NCBI RefSeq assembly: GCF_004368965.1
Contig: NZ_SORO01000004.1
Coordinates: 124,001 to 188,000, forward strand
DNA from: Leptospira meyeri
Lineage (GTDB): Bacteria > Spirochaetota > Leptospiria > Leptospirales > Leptospiraceae
Length of the DNA: 64,000 nucleotides
Direction of reading: 5' to 3'
Of the stretch, positions 31,934-41,511 are shown in pieces. The notes beneath the pieces were generated by a model. That model ran no database searches, was not told the origin of the DNA, and worked only from the letters and a program-made list of their open reading frames with translations. Both the position numbers and the translations under genes were made by a program. Numbering within the stretch: the stretch's first letter is position 1; each line of letters opens with the position of its first letter.

Positions 31934-32767
31934 GTGAACATTCGCTTCTTCTTTTTTCTTTGTTTGTTGTTTGGAACTCAGGTCTTTGCGTATGACCCGC
32001 ATTCCAATCTAACTCGGGATAATAAACTCCCGAAAGAACTAGAGAATATAGGATTTTCTGATGTCACGGGGAAGTCACTCAATCTCGACATTCCGTTCCG
32101 AGATGAATCTGGAAAAACCGTTCGGTTCTCCGATTTTCTTTCGAAAGGAAAACCAGTTTTACTTTCTCCCGTTTACTTCAAATGTCCAACTCTTTGTAAC
32201 TTTCACTTAAATGGTGTGTTCCAAGGATTAAAAGCCCTTGATTGGACTCTCGGCAAAGAATACCAATACATTGCCGTATCCATTGATCCAAAGGAAAACG
32301 AGTCGATTTCTTTTCCTAAAAAGGGAGCTTATTTGAAGGAATATGGTAGGGAAGGTGCCGAATCCGGCCTACATCTCCTCACTGGTACCCAAGAATCCAT
32401 TGATGCATTGACCAAACAACTGGACTTTCGGTACGCATGGGATGAGGAAGCAAAACAATACATCCACGCCAGTGGGGTTTATGTTTTGACTCCAGAAGGC
32501 AAGGTCTCTCGCATCTTCCAAGGAATCCAATTGGAACCAAGGGATTTGAAATTTGCCTTTCTCGAGGCATCTTCTGGGAAGATTGGGAGTTTTGTAGACA
32601 AGTTTGCTTTATTTTGCTTTCAATTTGATCCGAGAAAAAATAAATATACGATATACGCATACAGGATGATGCAATTCGGGGGGGCGGTCACCTTACTCCT
32701 TCTCGGTGCGTTTTTATACATAAACTGGCGAAAAATAACAAATAACAACCGTCAAGGAGTCACATAG
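31934..32767 (+). CDS. SCO family protein with C-terminal membrane helix
   Basis: A second SCO1/SenC copper chaperone (277 residues). Signal peptide near the GTG start, then FRDESGKTVRFSDFLSKGKP, the CxxxC motif FKCPTLCNFHL, VSIDPKEN and the conserved His in YIHASGVYVLTPEG. A helix (FGGAVTLLLLGAFLYI) near the end anchors it in the membrane. It lies directly before coxB (stop 32765-32767, ATG 32768), so assembly of the CuA site there is its likely job. No ATG fits well; the GTG at 31934 begins the signal peptide. Confidence 0.92.
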   Translation: MNIRFFFFLCLLFGTQVFAYDPHSNLTRDNKLPKELENIGFSDVTGKSLNLDIPFRDESGKTVRFSDFLSKGKPVLLSPVYFKCPTLCNFHLNGVFQGLKALDWTLGKEYQYIAVSIDPKENESISFPKKGAYLKEYGREGAESGLHLLTGTQESIDALTKQLDFRYAWDEEAKQYIHASGVYVLTPEGKVSRIFQGIQLEPRDLKFAFLEASSGKIGSFVDKFALFCFQFDPRKNKYTIYAYRMMQFGGAVTLLLLGAFLYINWRKITNNNRQGVT

Positions 32768-33730
32768 ATGTCTTGGAGCAGTCTCATTCCAGCGACCTCG
32801 TTCATGCCTATCCAGGCGACTGAAATTGCAAAAGAAGTCGATCTTCTCTATGCGTTTCTGATCATAGCAAGCCTTGTTTCGTTTGTCATCTTGATAGGTG
32901 GAATGACATGGTTCCTCATCAAGTTCAAACGTACAAGTTTAGACCAGAAATCCGCATACATTACTCACAATAATTTTGCAGAATTTCTTTGGTCGTTTAT
33001 CCCTCTCATCATCATGATGGGGATTTTCTACTGGGGTATGGTCATTTTCGAAAAACTTAGAACCCCACCAGAAGACATTGCTGCTGAAATTCATGTCACT
33101 GCTGAGCAGTGGGCGTGGACTTATCGTTATGCGAACGGAAAAGAGTTTTATAGTTCTGGAAACGATCCAATGATCGTTCCTGCAGGAAAAGCAACGAAAC
33201 TCATCCTAACGTCAAAAGACGTCATTCATAGTTTTTATGTTCCTGCTTTTCGAACCAAACAAGATGCGGTTCCGGGAAAACTCACACAACTTTGGTTCGA
33301 ACCAAAACAACCAGGTGAATATATCGTTTTCTGTACAGAATATTGCGGGACCAAACACTCTGGTATGATGATTAAAATCAAAGCCATTCCTTCTGAGGAA
33401 TATGCAGCTTGGTATCATGCTGAGAAAAAAGGTGCCGACACTCCGGCTGATCTTGGTAAAACTTTGTTTGCGCAAAAAGCTTGTGCTTCTTGCCACTCGG
33501 TCGATGGATCTAGAATTGTTGGACCTACAATGAAGGGACTTTTTGGATCTAGCCGAAAGTTTGCCGATGGAAGCCAAACCAAAGCAGATGAAAACTATCT
33601 TCGTGAATCCATCCTTGTATCTTCTGCAAAAATCGTAGAAGGATATCCACCAGCAATGCCGGTATTTCAAGGCCAATTGTCTGATGAAGATGTTGCCAAC
33701 CTAATTGAATATATCAAATCCATTAAATAA
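32768..33730 (+). CDS. coxB: Cytochrome c oxidase subunit II fused to cytochrome c
   Basis: Subunit II of a caa3-type oxidase, 320 residues. Two membrane helices (about 25-50 and 70-90), the W-rich strand TAEQWAWTYRY, and the CuA motif FCTEYCGTKHSGMM with both Cys, the Glu, the His and the Met. A cytochrome c domain follows with CASCH near residue 240 and the Met ligand in YPPAMPVFQG. The fused heme lets the enzyme accept electrons without a separate soluble cytochrome. ATG immediately after the SCO stop. Confidence 0.96.
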   Translation: MSWSSLIPATSFMPIQATEIAKEVDLLYAFLIIASLVSFVILIGGMTWFLIKFKRTSLDQKSAYITHNNFAEFLWSFIPLIIMMGIFYWGMVIFEKLRTPPEDIAAEIHVTAEQWAWTYRYANGKEFYSSGNDPMIVPAGKATKLILTSKDVIHSFYVPAFRTKQDAVPGKLTQLWFEPKQPGEYIVFCTEYCGTKHSGMMIKIKAIPSEEYAAWYHAEKKGADTPADLGKTLFAQKACASCHSVDGSRIVGPTMKGLFGSSRKFADGSQTKADENYLRESILVSSAKIVEGYPPAMPVFQGQLSDEDVANLIEYIKSIK

Positions 33731-33739
33731 GGAAGAGAG

Positions 33740-35353
33740 ATGAGTTCAGCACATACAAAAACCGAACATGGTCACACAGACCATAATTATCTGAACCACG
33801 GATCTGGAATCTGGTCTTGGATGACCACTCTGGACCACAAACGCATTGGTCTTATGTACTTTGCAACAGTTGCCACCCTTTTCTTGATTGGTGGTTTCTT
33901 TGCTTTGGGAATCCGTTTGCATTTAGCAAAGTTTGGCGCAGCCCCACTTTTGGATCCAGATACTTACAATAAGTTCATGACCTTCCATGGTGCCATTATG
34001 GTATTTATGGTGATCATTCCTGGAATCCCAGCTTTCCTTGGGAACTTTGTCCTTCCGATCCAACTTGGTGCGAAAGACGTTGCTTTTCCAAGACTAAACC
34101 TTGCCTCTTATTACATCTTCATTGCAGGGGCACTGATTGCTGCTTCTTCCATGATCTTCAACCAAGTGGATACAGGTTGGACATTCTACACTCCTTACTC
34201 GACTGCAAAAACATCCAATGGGGTGATTTTGCTTGTTTTGGGTGCCTTCACAATGGGTTTTTCTTCCATTCTTACGGGACTAAACTTCATCGTCACCACT
34301 CATAAACTAAGAGCTCCAGGAATGACAATGGACAGAATCCCTCTTATGATTTGGGCTTTGTATTCCACTTCGATCATTCAGATTCTTGCAACACCAATCC
34401 TTGCCATCACTCTCCTTCTGATTGGAGCAGAGAAAACCCTTGGAGTGGGAATTTTTGATCCAGACTTAGGTGGAGACCCAGTTCTTTTCCAACACTTCTT
34501 CTGGTTCTACTCTCACCCAGCGGTGTACATTATGATCCTTCCTGCGATGGGTGTGATTTCTGAGCTCATCACTGCTTTCTCCAAAAAAACAATTTTCGGT
34601 TACCGTGCGATTGCTTACTCATCAGTTGCGATTGCCGCAGTATCCTTCCTTGTTTGGGGACACCATATGTTTGTTTCTGGTCAGTCAACTCTTGCGGGAA
34701 TTTTATTTTCCCTCATCACAATGTTTGTGGGAGTTCCTACTGCGATCAAACTCTTCAACTGGATTTCCACTATGTATCGTGGAACAGTAACTTTTGATGC
34801 ACCAATGCTCTTCGCTCTAGGTTTTATGTTCCTCTTCACCATTGGTGGTTTGACTGGAGTCTTCCTTGCATCAACTGGTATGGACGTTCACTTCCATGAC
34901 ACTTACTTTGTGGTAGCACACTTCCACTACGTAATGGTAGGGGGAACTTTGATGGCACTCATGGGCGGTATCTTCTACTGGTTCCCAAAGATGTTTGGAA
35001 AAATGACTTCCGATCTTGGAGGTCGCATTTCTTGGGTACTTATCTTTACTGGATTTAACGTAACCTTCTTCCCACAATTCGTACTTGGTGCGATGGGAAT
35101 GCCAAGACGTTACTTTGATTACCTTCCTGAATACACAAACCTCAACCAAATCTCTACTATAGGATCTTGGCTGATTGGTCTGGGATTTTTGGTAGGTCTT
35201 ATCACAATCATCCATGGAATTTTAAAAGGAGAAAAGGCTTCTGACAACCCTTGGGGTGCAAAAACACTCGAATGGCAAACGTCTTCTCCTCCACCACACG
35301 AAAACTTTACAACTACTCCAACAGTAACTGCAGGGCCATATGACTTCCGTTAG
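33740..35353 (+). CDS. coxA: Cytochrome c oxidase subunit I, A2 type
   Basis: The catalytic subunit (537 residues, 12 helices) with heme a, heme a3 and CuB. Heme and copper ligands are visible: MTFHGAIMVFM, FWFYSHPAVYIMILP, VWGHHMFVSG, DVHFHDTYFVVAHFHYVMVG. The loop reads YSHPAV instead of the HPEVY of A1 enzymes; this Tyr-Ser form marks the A2 subgroup of heme-copper oxidases. It overlaps coxC by 14 nt. Confidence 0.97.
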   Translation: MSSAHTKTEHGHTDHNYLNHGSGIWSWMTTLDHKRIGLMYFATVATLFLIGGFFALGIRLHLAKFGAAPLLDPDTYNKFMTFHGAIMVFMVIIPGIPAFLGNFVLPIQLGAKDVAFPRLNLASYYIFIAGALIAASSMIFNQVDTGWTFYTPYSTAKTSNGVILLVLGAFTMGFSSILTGLNFIVTTHKLRAPGMTMDRIPLMIWALYSTSIIQILATPILAITLLLIGAEKTLGVGIFDPDLGGDPVLFQHFFWFYSHPAVYIMILPAMGVISELITAFSKKTIFGYRAIAYSSVAIAAVSFLVWGHHMFVSGQSTLAGILFSLITMFVGVPTAIKLFNWISTMYRGTVTFDAPMLFALGFMFLFTIGGLTGVFLASTGMDVHFHDTYFVVAHFHYVMVGGTLMALMGGIFYWFPKMFGKMTSDLGGRISWVLIFTGFNVTFFPQFVLGAMGMPRRYFDYLPEYTNLNQISTIGSWLIGLGFLVGLITIIHGILKGEKASDNPWGAKTLEWQTSSPPPHENFTTTPTVTAGPYDFR

Positions 35354-36113
35354 TTCTTCAAGTGAATTTCACCACCAACACCATTTTAAGAGTGCAGAAC
35401 ACCAGTATGCCTCTTCCAAACAAGGAATTTGGTTATTCCTTTGCACTGAGATCCTGATGTTTGGTGGCCTATTCGTAGGTTACCTTATCTACCATTCTCT
35501 TTACCCAACGGTTTTCAAAAATGGTTCGGAAACTTTGGATTGGAAGATGGGAGCAGTGAACACAGTTGTCCTTCTAATCAGTTCCTTTACGATGGCTGCA
35601 GCGATTAACTACGTGCAACGTGGTTTGCATAAAATCGCAGCTATCATGCTTGCTCTTACAATCGCTTGTGCTGGTGCCTTCATGGTCATCAAATACTTTG
35701 AATACAGCCACAAGTTTCATGTAGGAACAGTTCCAGGTAAGTTTTCACTTGTGGATCCTTCTTGTGCTGCTGGTGGGAAAAGAGCAGAGTGTGAATCTAA
35801 AATTTCCGCTCTACTTAAAAACCCGGCTGAACTTGAGAAAAACCATGTAAGTGCAGAAGAAGTCACACGTTTGAAAGCTGTGATTTCTCAACCAAAATGG
35901 GAAATGTTCTATGGCTTTTACTTTGTTATGACTGGTCTTCACGGGGTTCACGTGGTAGCTGGTGCTTTCCTAATCTTCTGGGTTTTCATCAAAACTTTAA
36001 GAAGAAAGGTTGGTCCTGAATACTACACTCCAGTAGAAGGTGTGGGTCTTTTCTGGCACGTTGTGGACTTGGTATGGATTTACCTCTTCCCACTTCTTTA
36101 TTTGGTAGGATAA
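35340..36113 (+). CDS. coxC: Cytochrome c oxidase subunit III with extra loop
   Basis: Subunit III of 257 residues with about five helices. Family segments are WLFLCTEILMFGGLFVGY, then VLLISSFTMAAAINYVQRG, and FYFVMTGLHGVHVVAGAF with the conserved His residues, ending WHVVDLVWIYLFPLLYLVG. Between helix 3 and 4 there is an insertion of roughly 60 residues (about 130-190) with two Cys (SCAAGGKRAEC) and polar residues, not usual in bacterial subunit III. Confidence 0.94.
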   Translation: MTSVSSSSEFHHQHHFKSAEHQYASSKQGIWLFLCTEILMFGGLFVGYLIYHSLYPTVFKNGSETLDWKMGAVNTVVLLISSFTMAAAINYVQRGLHKIAAIMLALTIACAGAFMVIKYFEYSHKFHVGTVPGKFSLVDPSCAAGGKRAECESKISALLKNPAELEKNHVSAEEVTRLKAVISQPKWEMFYGFYFVMTGLHGVHVVAGAFLIFWVFIKTLRRKVGPEYYTPVEGVGLFWHVVDLVWIYLFPLLYLVG

Positions 36114-36126
36114 AAGGTATAAGAGA

Positions 36127-36723
36127 ATGGAATACGTAATCAATTACGGACTTTACTTCATTGCCCTCGTTGCGGTTTTCACTCCAATTCTTGGATTTGG
36201 AATCTTTGCTCCAGGGATTGCAACAGCTACCATTTTAGGATTTATCGTAAACTGGTTCGGTCAGTTCTTCCAAACAGATCGTTTTGCAAAATTTACAGAA
36301 GAAAACAAAGATAACAAATTGTTAAAATTTGTTTTAGGTGATGAAGATCACAAAGAAGACCATGCCTCTGCTTCCATGTGGGTAGAAGATGGAGAAGAGG
36401 AAGAAGAACACGATCACCATGTGATTCCAATTAAAACATATGTTTTTGTTCTTTTAGCTTTGTTCTTTGGAACTTTTATTACTGTTTGGGTAGCACAATA
36501 CGACTTAGGAAAGTGGAATATGATTGTCGCAATGGCTGTGGCAACGTGTAAGGCTTTCTTCGTTTTGGCGTACTTCATGCATTTAAAGTATGATAATATG
36601 CTGAACCGAGTTATCTTTCTTTCTGCATTTGCTTTCTTGGCATTGCTTTTTGCTTTCTCTTTCGGGGATATCATTTCTCGAATTGCCCCTTCGACAGAGT
36701 TCCCAGCAAAACCTTTCTTCTAG
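36127..36723 (+). CDS. Cytochrome c oxidase subunit IV-like membrane protein
   Basis: A 198-residue protein made of two helix pairs. The N-terminal pair (YFIALVAVFTPILGFGIF, GIATATILGFIVNWFG) resembles short caa3 subunit proteins; after an acidic and His-rich linker (EDGEEEEEHDHH) comes VFVLLALFFGTFITVWVAQYDL, MAVATCKAFFVLAYFMHLKYD and a final helix, matching the COX4_pro family. It appears to be a fusion of two small accessory subunits. It closes the cox operon before a strong terminator. Confidence 0.88.
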   Translation: MEYVINYGLYFIALVAVFTPILGFGIFAPGIATATILGFIVNWFGQFFQTDRFAKFTEENKDNKLLKFVLGDEDHKEDHASASMWVEDGEEEEEHDHHVIPIKTYVFVLLALFFGTFITVWVAQYDLGKWNMIVAMAVATCKAFFVLAYFMHLKYDNMLNRVIFLSAFAFLALLFAFSFGDIISRIAPSTEFPAKPFF

Positions 36724-36751
36724 AAAAAAATAGACAAAACATTTTGAAAGA

Positions 36752-36775
36752 AGCCCGCCCTCGTGCGGGCTTTTT
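36752..36775 (+). terminator. Strong intrinsic terminator of cox operon
   Basis: AGCCCGC (36752-36758) and GCGGGCT (36765-36771) form a perfect 7-bp GC-rich stem with a 6-nt loop followed by TTTTT. It is 28 nt behind the last cox stop. The next gene begins only 16 nt after the T-run, so that gene needs its own start or readthrough. Confidence 0.92.
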
Positions 36776-36791
36776 CGTCTAATGAAGAATC

Positions 36792-38747
36792 GTGTATCAG
36801 TACCTAAAAACGATTCTCTCACAATTTTTAGATCTAATTCCCGAGAGGAAAATCTATAACGAAGATTACATTAAGGAATTAGACCGACACACTCGAATCA
36901 TTCAAATCCCTGGAAGTTTTATTGGCGTCTTTGGTATGTTAGGATTTGCTCTTTTTGGTACCGATGTCAAACTCCATCCAGAATTTCCAGAACTGTTCTA
37001 TTACCGGATTGGATATAGCCTCTTTTGTTTTTCCTATATTGTTTTTATCATATACAATCATTTTAAAAATAAATTTTCTTCCTGGGAGGGACTTACCTGG
37101 GCATATTTAACATACGCATATCTATTGTTTACTGCTGCCTATTATACAGGTCGGATCGCAGATGATGCCGCTTATGTTTCTGGATACCAGATGCTCGTGA
37201 TGATCCTTCCATTTTTGCCACTTCCAAGAAAAACATTACTAATTTACTATCCCATATCGATTCTGATATTCTTCGTTTCCGTATTTATATATAAGCCCGA
37301 CCTAACCACCGCTGCGGCAAATTATTCAATGCAGAACTTGACAATTAGTTATGTCCTTGGGATTTTTAGCGGTCTCATTATGGAAAGATACCGCTTTCAT
37401 TCTTTTCTAAACCACAAACGAATTATTAAAAAAAATGAAGAAGTTACCAAAACTGTAGAAGAAATTCAAACATTGAAATCCCAACAGGACGGTGACTATT
37501 TTTTAACATCATTGTTGTTAGAACCTCTGCTTGGTCACGAAACTGATGGAAATGCTATCGGGATTGAAACGGTAGTGAATCAGTATAAAAAGTTCTATTT
37601 TAGAAACAAGGAATACCAGTTAGGTGGAGATTATATATCGGTATTCAATCTGATTTTACAAGGGAAACGTTACAAGGCCTTTATCAATGGGGATGCAATG
37701 GGGAAGTCGATCCAAGGTGCTGGTGGGGCCATTGTACTTGGAGCTGTATACAACTCGATCATCATTCGATCAAAAATGGATCCTGTATCATCGAACAGAT
37801 CTCCAGAACGTTGGTTGCATGATTGTTATTTGGACTTACAAAAAGTATTTGAAACTTTTGATGGCGCCATGTTGGTTTCTGCAGTTGTGGGTTTATTGGA
37901 GGAATCAACAGGTACTTTATACTTCGTTAATTTAGAACACCCTTCGGTTATCTTGTATCGGGATGGGAAGGCAACTTTTATCGAAGATGAAGTCCATTAT
38001 TATAAGTTAGGTGTGATCGAAGGGCTTTCTGAAAGAATCATTTCTGTATTTCAGATGAAAAAATCGGACAAAATATTTTGTGGTTCTGATGGAAAAGATG
38101 ACTTAATACTTTCTGAACAAGGAAGGTATCGTGATATTAATGAAGACCATAATTTAATATTAGAAAATATTGAGGAAGCGAATGGGGAAATGCAACCTCT
38201 CCTTGAATGTTTGCGGAAAAAAGGTAAATATTCTGATGATTTGAGTTTGATTTCGTTGCAATACAACCTGGACCCATATCCAAAACCTGGAAAATATTTT
38301 CTAGAAGCTAAAGAAAAAATCAGAGAAAAACAATACGATAAAGCTCTTGAGTTGTTGTTGTCTTATGACTCGGCCCTTGATACATCCATCGCCGAACTCA
38401 AATACATTGCAAAATTATACGAGAAAAAAGATGATTTGGTAAAAGCGATGGAATACGCAAGTCTTGCATTGGAAAATTATCCTTCAGATACAATTTGGAT
38501 GTTTCATACTTCTGTACTATATAAAAGAATGTATTCTTTGTATAAATCTCAATCTTTTCTTTGGGAGTCACAAGAACTTAGCGAACGTGTTCGGTTACGC
38601 CAACCTTCGAATATACGTAATTTAATCCATTTAGCGGATGTTTGTCGGCTAAATGGAGATAAGGACCGCGCCTCTTATTTGGTAAGTATGATAAAAAAAA
38701 TCTCTCCGGAACACCCAAGGTTAAAAGAAATTATATCTGTGATTTAA
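36792..38747 (+). CDS. Membrane SpoIIE-type phosphatase with C-terminal TPR
   Basis: A 651-residue signalling protein. About six N-terminal helices (40-200) form a membrane sensor without clear extracellular domain; then comes a short coil and a SpoIIE/PP2C domain with QLGGDYISVFNLIL, FINGDAMGKSIQGAGGAIVL, FCGSDGKDDLIL and YSDDLSLISL. The last 150 residues are TPR-like (KQYDKALELLLSY, KKDDLVKAMEYASLAL). A GTG is the best start; no ATG lies in frame near it. Location right after the cox terminator suggests a separate transcript. Confidence 0.88.
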   Translation: MYQYLKTILSQFLDLIPERKIYNEDYIKELDRHTRIIQIPGSFIGVFGMLGFALFGTDVKLHPEFPELFYYRIGYSLFCFSYIVFIIYNHFKNKFSSWEGLTWAYLTYAYLLFTAAYYTGRIADDAAYVSGYQMLVMILPFLPLPRKTLLIYYPISILIFFVSVFIYKPDLTTAAANYSMQNLTISYVLGIFSGLIMERYRFHSFLNHKRIIKKNEEVTKTVEEIQTLKSQQDGDYFLTSLLLEPLLGHETDGNAIGIETVVNQYKKFYFRNKEYQLGGDYISVFNLILQGKRYKAFINGDAMGKSIQGAGGAIVLGAVYNSIIIRSKMDPVSSNRSPERWLHDCYLDLQKVFETFDGAMLVSAVVGLLEESTGTLYFVNLEHPSVILYRDGKATFIEDEVHYYKLGVIEGLSERIISVFQMKKSDKIFCGSDGKDDLILSEQGRYRDINEDHNLILENIEEANGEMQPLLECLRKKGKYSDDLSLISLQYNLDPYPKPGKYFLEAKEKIREKQYDKALELLLSYDSALDTSIAELKYIAKLYEKKDDLVKAMEYASLALENYPSDTIWMFHTSVLYKRMYSLYKSQSFLWESQELSERVRLRQPSNIRNLIHLADVCRLNGDKDRASYLVSMIKKISPEHPRLKEIISVI

Positions 38748-38795
38748 TCTCATTAAAGATAAAAAGAGCCTTTTATCGTTAATGGATGTTTGTAA

Positions 38796-40376
38796 TTATG
38801 TAGATTCTGTTTTCTTTCTATATTCACCAGGTGTTAGGCCGGTTGATTTTTTGAATTCAGCATTAAATGCTGATTTTGAGCCGAAACCTGTTGCAAAGGC
38901 GATAGCAATCACTGAAAAATCCGGTTTGTTCTTTAGCATTTCTTTTGCTTCCTTAATTCTATAGGAATTCAAATAGGCTCGAAAACTCATTCCCAGCTGC
39001 GAATTGATTAACTCCGAAGTTTGTTGTAGATTCAGTCCGATTGCTGAGGAAGTTTTTTCTAAATCCAATGTTTCATCTAAATATGGTTTTGTTTTTGACA
39101 TCCATTTTTCTAGTCGGACTAAGAACTCAACTGTGTTGACCGATTCTAGTTTGGATTTTGTATAACGTTTGTCTTTGGAATTATTTATAGTAAGAAATTT
39201 ATGTAAGATTTCATTTCTTTCCCAATCCAAATCTTTGTACTTTTGCAGAAGATTGAATAATAAAAAAAATAGATCGATTGGAAATATAAAGATCGATCCG
39301 TATAAAATCGGCAAAGAATAGGGAATGATTCCTAAGTAATAGAAAATGGAAACGTATCCAGAACAAAGATAACTTCCCCAACAGAAGAGAAAGAATTTGA
39401 TTTTTTTATCGCCCATCCAATAGATTCGAATCCCAGTCAAAAGGATGATAGGAACCGATATTAAATAAATAAGATTGATGATTCTAGAAAAGAGCATATT
39501 TGTTTCTGTAAAAGGGATACAGAAAGCAGATATGAGCCCAACAAATGCAAAGGATGTCAGTCCCCGGTCCACCCAAGGAGTTCTTTGTTTTGTGTTTAAG
39601 AACATTCTTACGAATTGAAAAGATGCTGCGATTCCCAATGCCAAAAAAAATAAATTGGATCGGCTTTGCCACCAAGTTGAATTAGGCCAAAGACTGTGAA
39701 AGGAATTTCCGAATTGGGTATTAAACCACAAAGTCGTTGTTAGAATATAGACCGCATAATAAAAAAATTCATAAAGCCGAAATGCAACAAGATAAAAGAG
39801 GCTAATCAGAAACATAACAGCACAAAATCCCAGAATTAAATAGATCACAGCCGTTTCTAAAACAATTTTGTTGTGAAATGCATTCTCGTCCATAGAGAAG
39901 ATGGGAAATGAAATGAGTGAAATGGATTGAAGTCGCAAATAAATATACTTTTTTTTGGTTCGGATTCCTTGTGGGATTTTAAAACTCGGATCTAACGCTT
40001 CTGGAACAGCCCAGGTAGATTTAGGAAAAGAATCCCCTGTTTGAAATGAAAGATAGGACGTTTCGTCCGGTAAAAAAAGAATCGCATTGTCTAATGCCTT
40101 CCATTCCAAAGAGATGATTTTCTCAGGGAAAAAAGCTGGATCTTTTAATGAGGTTCGAAGCCAAATGATGTCTTTTGTAAAATGGAAAGAAAGAGAATCT
40201 TCTTGGATGTTTTGCCAAGATGTTTGTTTCTCTACTTCTTCTAAGCTTAGTTGCCCTGTAGGATCGCGAAAGAATTCGAATCGATTTGTAATGTTAGTTC
40301 TATTTTTATCCTGATCGGAACACGAAATTCCTGTAGAAAGGATCCATAGAAGAAACAAAAATCGAACCAATTTCAT
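38796..40376 (-). CDS. Membrane-bound AraC-family regulator with 7TM-DISM sensor
   Basis: A one-protein signalling device of 526 residues. It has a lipoprotein-like signal (LSTGISC), an extracellular DISMED2-type beta-sandwich (about 30-170), seven membrane helices (about 175-385), and a cytoplasmic AraC/XylS HTH domain (about 415-520) with LDLEKTSSAIGLNLQQTSEL, FRAYLNSYRIKEAKEML and IAIAFATGFGSKSAFNAEFK, ending TGLTPGEYRK. DNA binding is thus tied to the membrane. The target is unknown; the divergent LamG gene 110 nt away is the first candidate. Confidence 0.9.
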   Translation of the reverse strand: MKLVRFLFLLWILSTGISCSDQDKNRTNITNRFEFFRDPTGQLSLEEVEKQTSWQNIQEDSLSFHFTKDIIWLRTSLKDPAFFPEKIISLEWKALDNAILFLPDETSYLSFQTGDSFPKSTWAVPEALDPSFKIPQGIRTKKKYIYLRLQSISLISFPIFSMDENAFHNKIVLETAVIYLILGFCAVMFLISLFYLVAFRLYEFFYYAVYILTTTLWFNTQFGNSFHSLWPNSTWWQSRSNLFFLALGIAASFQFVRMFLNTKQRTPWVDRGLTSFAFVGLISAFCIPFTETNMLFSRIINLIYLISVPIILLTGIRIYWMGDKKIKFFLFCWGSYLCSGYVSIFYYLGIIPYSLPILYGSIFIFPIDLFFLLFNLLQKYKDLDWERNEILHKFLTINNSKDKRYTKSKLESVNTVEFLVRLEKWMSKTKPYLDETLDLEKTSSAIGLNLQQTSELINSQLGMSFRAYLNSYRIKEAKEMLKNKPDFSVIAIAFATGFGSKSAFNAEFKKSTGLTPGEYRKKTEST

Positions 40377-40430
40377 TTCGAATTAGATTTTGCTTTTTCT
40401 AGTAACTGACAAGTTTTATTCTAAAAAAGT

Positions 40431-40452
40431 GTCCTGAAATATAGATTCGGAC
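40431..40452. promoter_or_regulatory. Imperfect palindrome in araC-LamG intergenic region
   Basis: GTCCTGAA (40431-40438) and TTCGGAC (40446-40452) are inverted repeats with a one-base bulge around ATATAGA. They lie between the two divergent starts and could be an operator for the AraC-type regulator. The GGATATCC palindrome at 40470-40477 is a second candidate. Confidence 0.3.
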
Positions 40453-40486
40453 GACCAGCTTTTTTTTTCGGATATCCTATGTATTC

Positions 40487-41416
40487 ATGGAGATATATAT
40501 CCGAATTCCCGGACAGATTCTATATTTTACATTCGCATTTTGTTTATCATTTGATTGTCAGCTGAACTCATTTAATAATACGGGAGATTACGAAAGCAGA
40601 TCATTCACTGAAACTGAAATTTTAAAATGTTTTTTAGAAGGGCGTTGTGGTCCTAAAAACGTTACTTCTACAAATGGTTTCCAAATCCCGTCAACGCTTG
40701 TCTCTGGTCTTTATGCATGGTATCCACTGGATGGTGATATCAATGATAGGAGCGGAAGTGCTCATCATGGATATCTTCCTGGCGGATTTTGGCCTGTGAC
40801 GACAGGTCCAACTTATTCTCTCAGTCGTTCCAACCTGCCAAACGGCACCGCTTCTTTCAACGGGACTGATCAGTTATTTTCAAGTGACTTTACTCCTCTT
40901 TGTCACGAGGACTTTGCAATTGCTTTATGGATTTTTCCATACAATGCCACGAACAATCAAATTATGGGTTTCCAAGAAGGTATTGGTTACAATCCAGGGG
41001 TCATGTTTTCCTTGGATGCAACAGGGCATTTTGAGTTTTCTTCTTTTTTTTCCTTTTGGGATAATAGCAATCTTACGCGAGGGGTTTCTTCAACGGTTTT
41101 ACCTGCAAATGTCTGGACTCATATAACTTACGTTCATAATGGAGCCACGCAGCAAGGAACCATTTGGGTCAATGGAGTGAATGTAGGAGTCACCTCTGAT
41201 TCGATCAATTCCTTCGACCCTGGTACGGGTGAACCGTATGTCACTGGATGCATTACGGGCAGTTCACCGTTTCAATGGTGGACGGGAACTCCACTAAACA
41301 TCGGTTATGGTTACAGTAACCCTCGTTTTTTTTCAGGAAAGATGGATGATATTTGGTTTTTCAAAGGACGCCAATTGAATGCAAGTGACATTTCTATATT
41401 GATGAGCCTTCCTTAG
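40487..41416 (+). CDS. LamG-like (concanavalin A fold) exported protein
   Basis: A 309-residue exported protein, perhaps a lipoprotein (FCLSFDC near residue 24). Residues 75-305 form a LamG/ConA jellyroll: GLYAWYPLDGDINDRSGSAHHG, then SFNGTDQLFSS, FAIALWIFPYNATNNQIMGF, WTHITYVHNGATQQGTIWVNG and MDDIWFFKGRQLNASDI. Such domains bind carbohydrates or proteins at the cell surface. It is divergent from the membrane AraC regulator. Confidence 0.83.
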   Translation: MEIYIRIPGQILYFTFAFCLSFDCQLNSFNNTGDYESRSFTETEILKCFLEGRCGPKNVTSTNGFQIPSTLVSGLYAWYPLDGDINDRSGSAHHGYLPGGFWPVTTGPTYSLSRSNLPNGTASFNGTDQLFSSDFTPLCHEDFAIALWIFPYNATNNQIMGFQEGIGYNPGVMFSLDATGHFEFSSFFSFWDNSNLTRGVSSTVLPANVWTHITYVHNGATQQGTIWVNGVNVGVTSDSINSFDPGTGEPYVTGCITGSSPFQWWTGTPLNIGYGYSNPRFFSGKMDDIWFFKGRQLNASDISILMSLP

Positions 41417-41511
41417 TGTCCACTATTGATCTTTGCTGTTTTGTCATTGAATTTAGAAAATGAACTGAAGATAAGAATTTTATAAGGCCTATTCATGATG
41501 ATAAAACTACA

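Noticed and set aside
36782..36792. ATG at 36782 as the start of the second SpoIIE phosphatase
   Set aside because: It is in another reading frame; the GTG at 36792 is the usable start.
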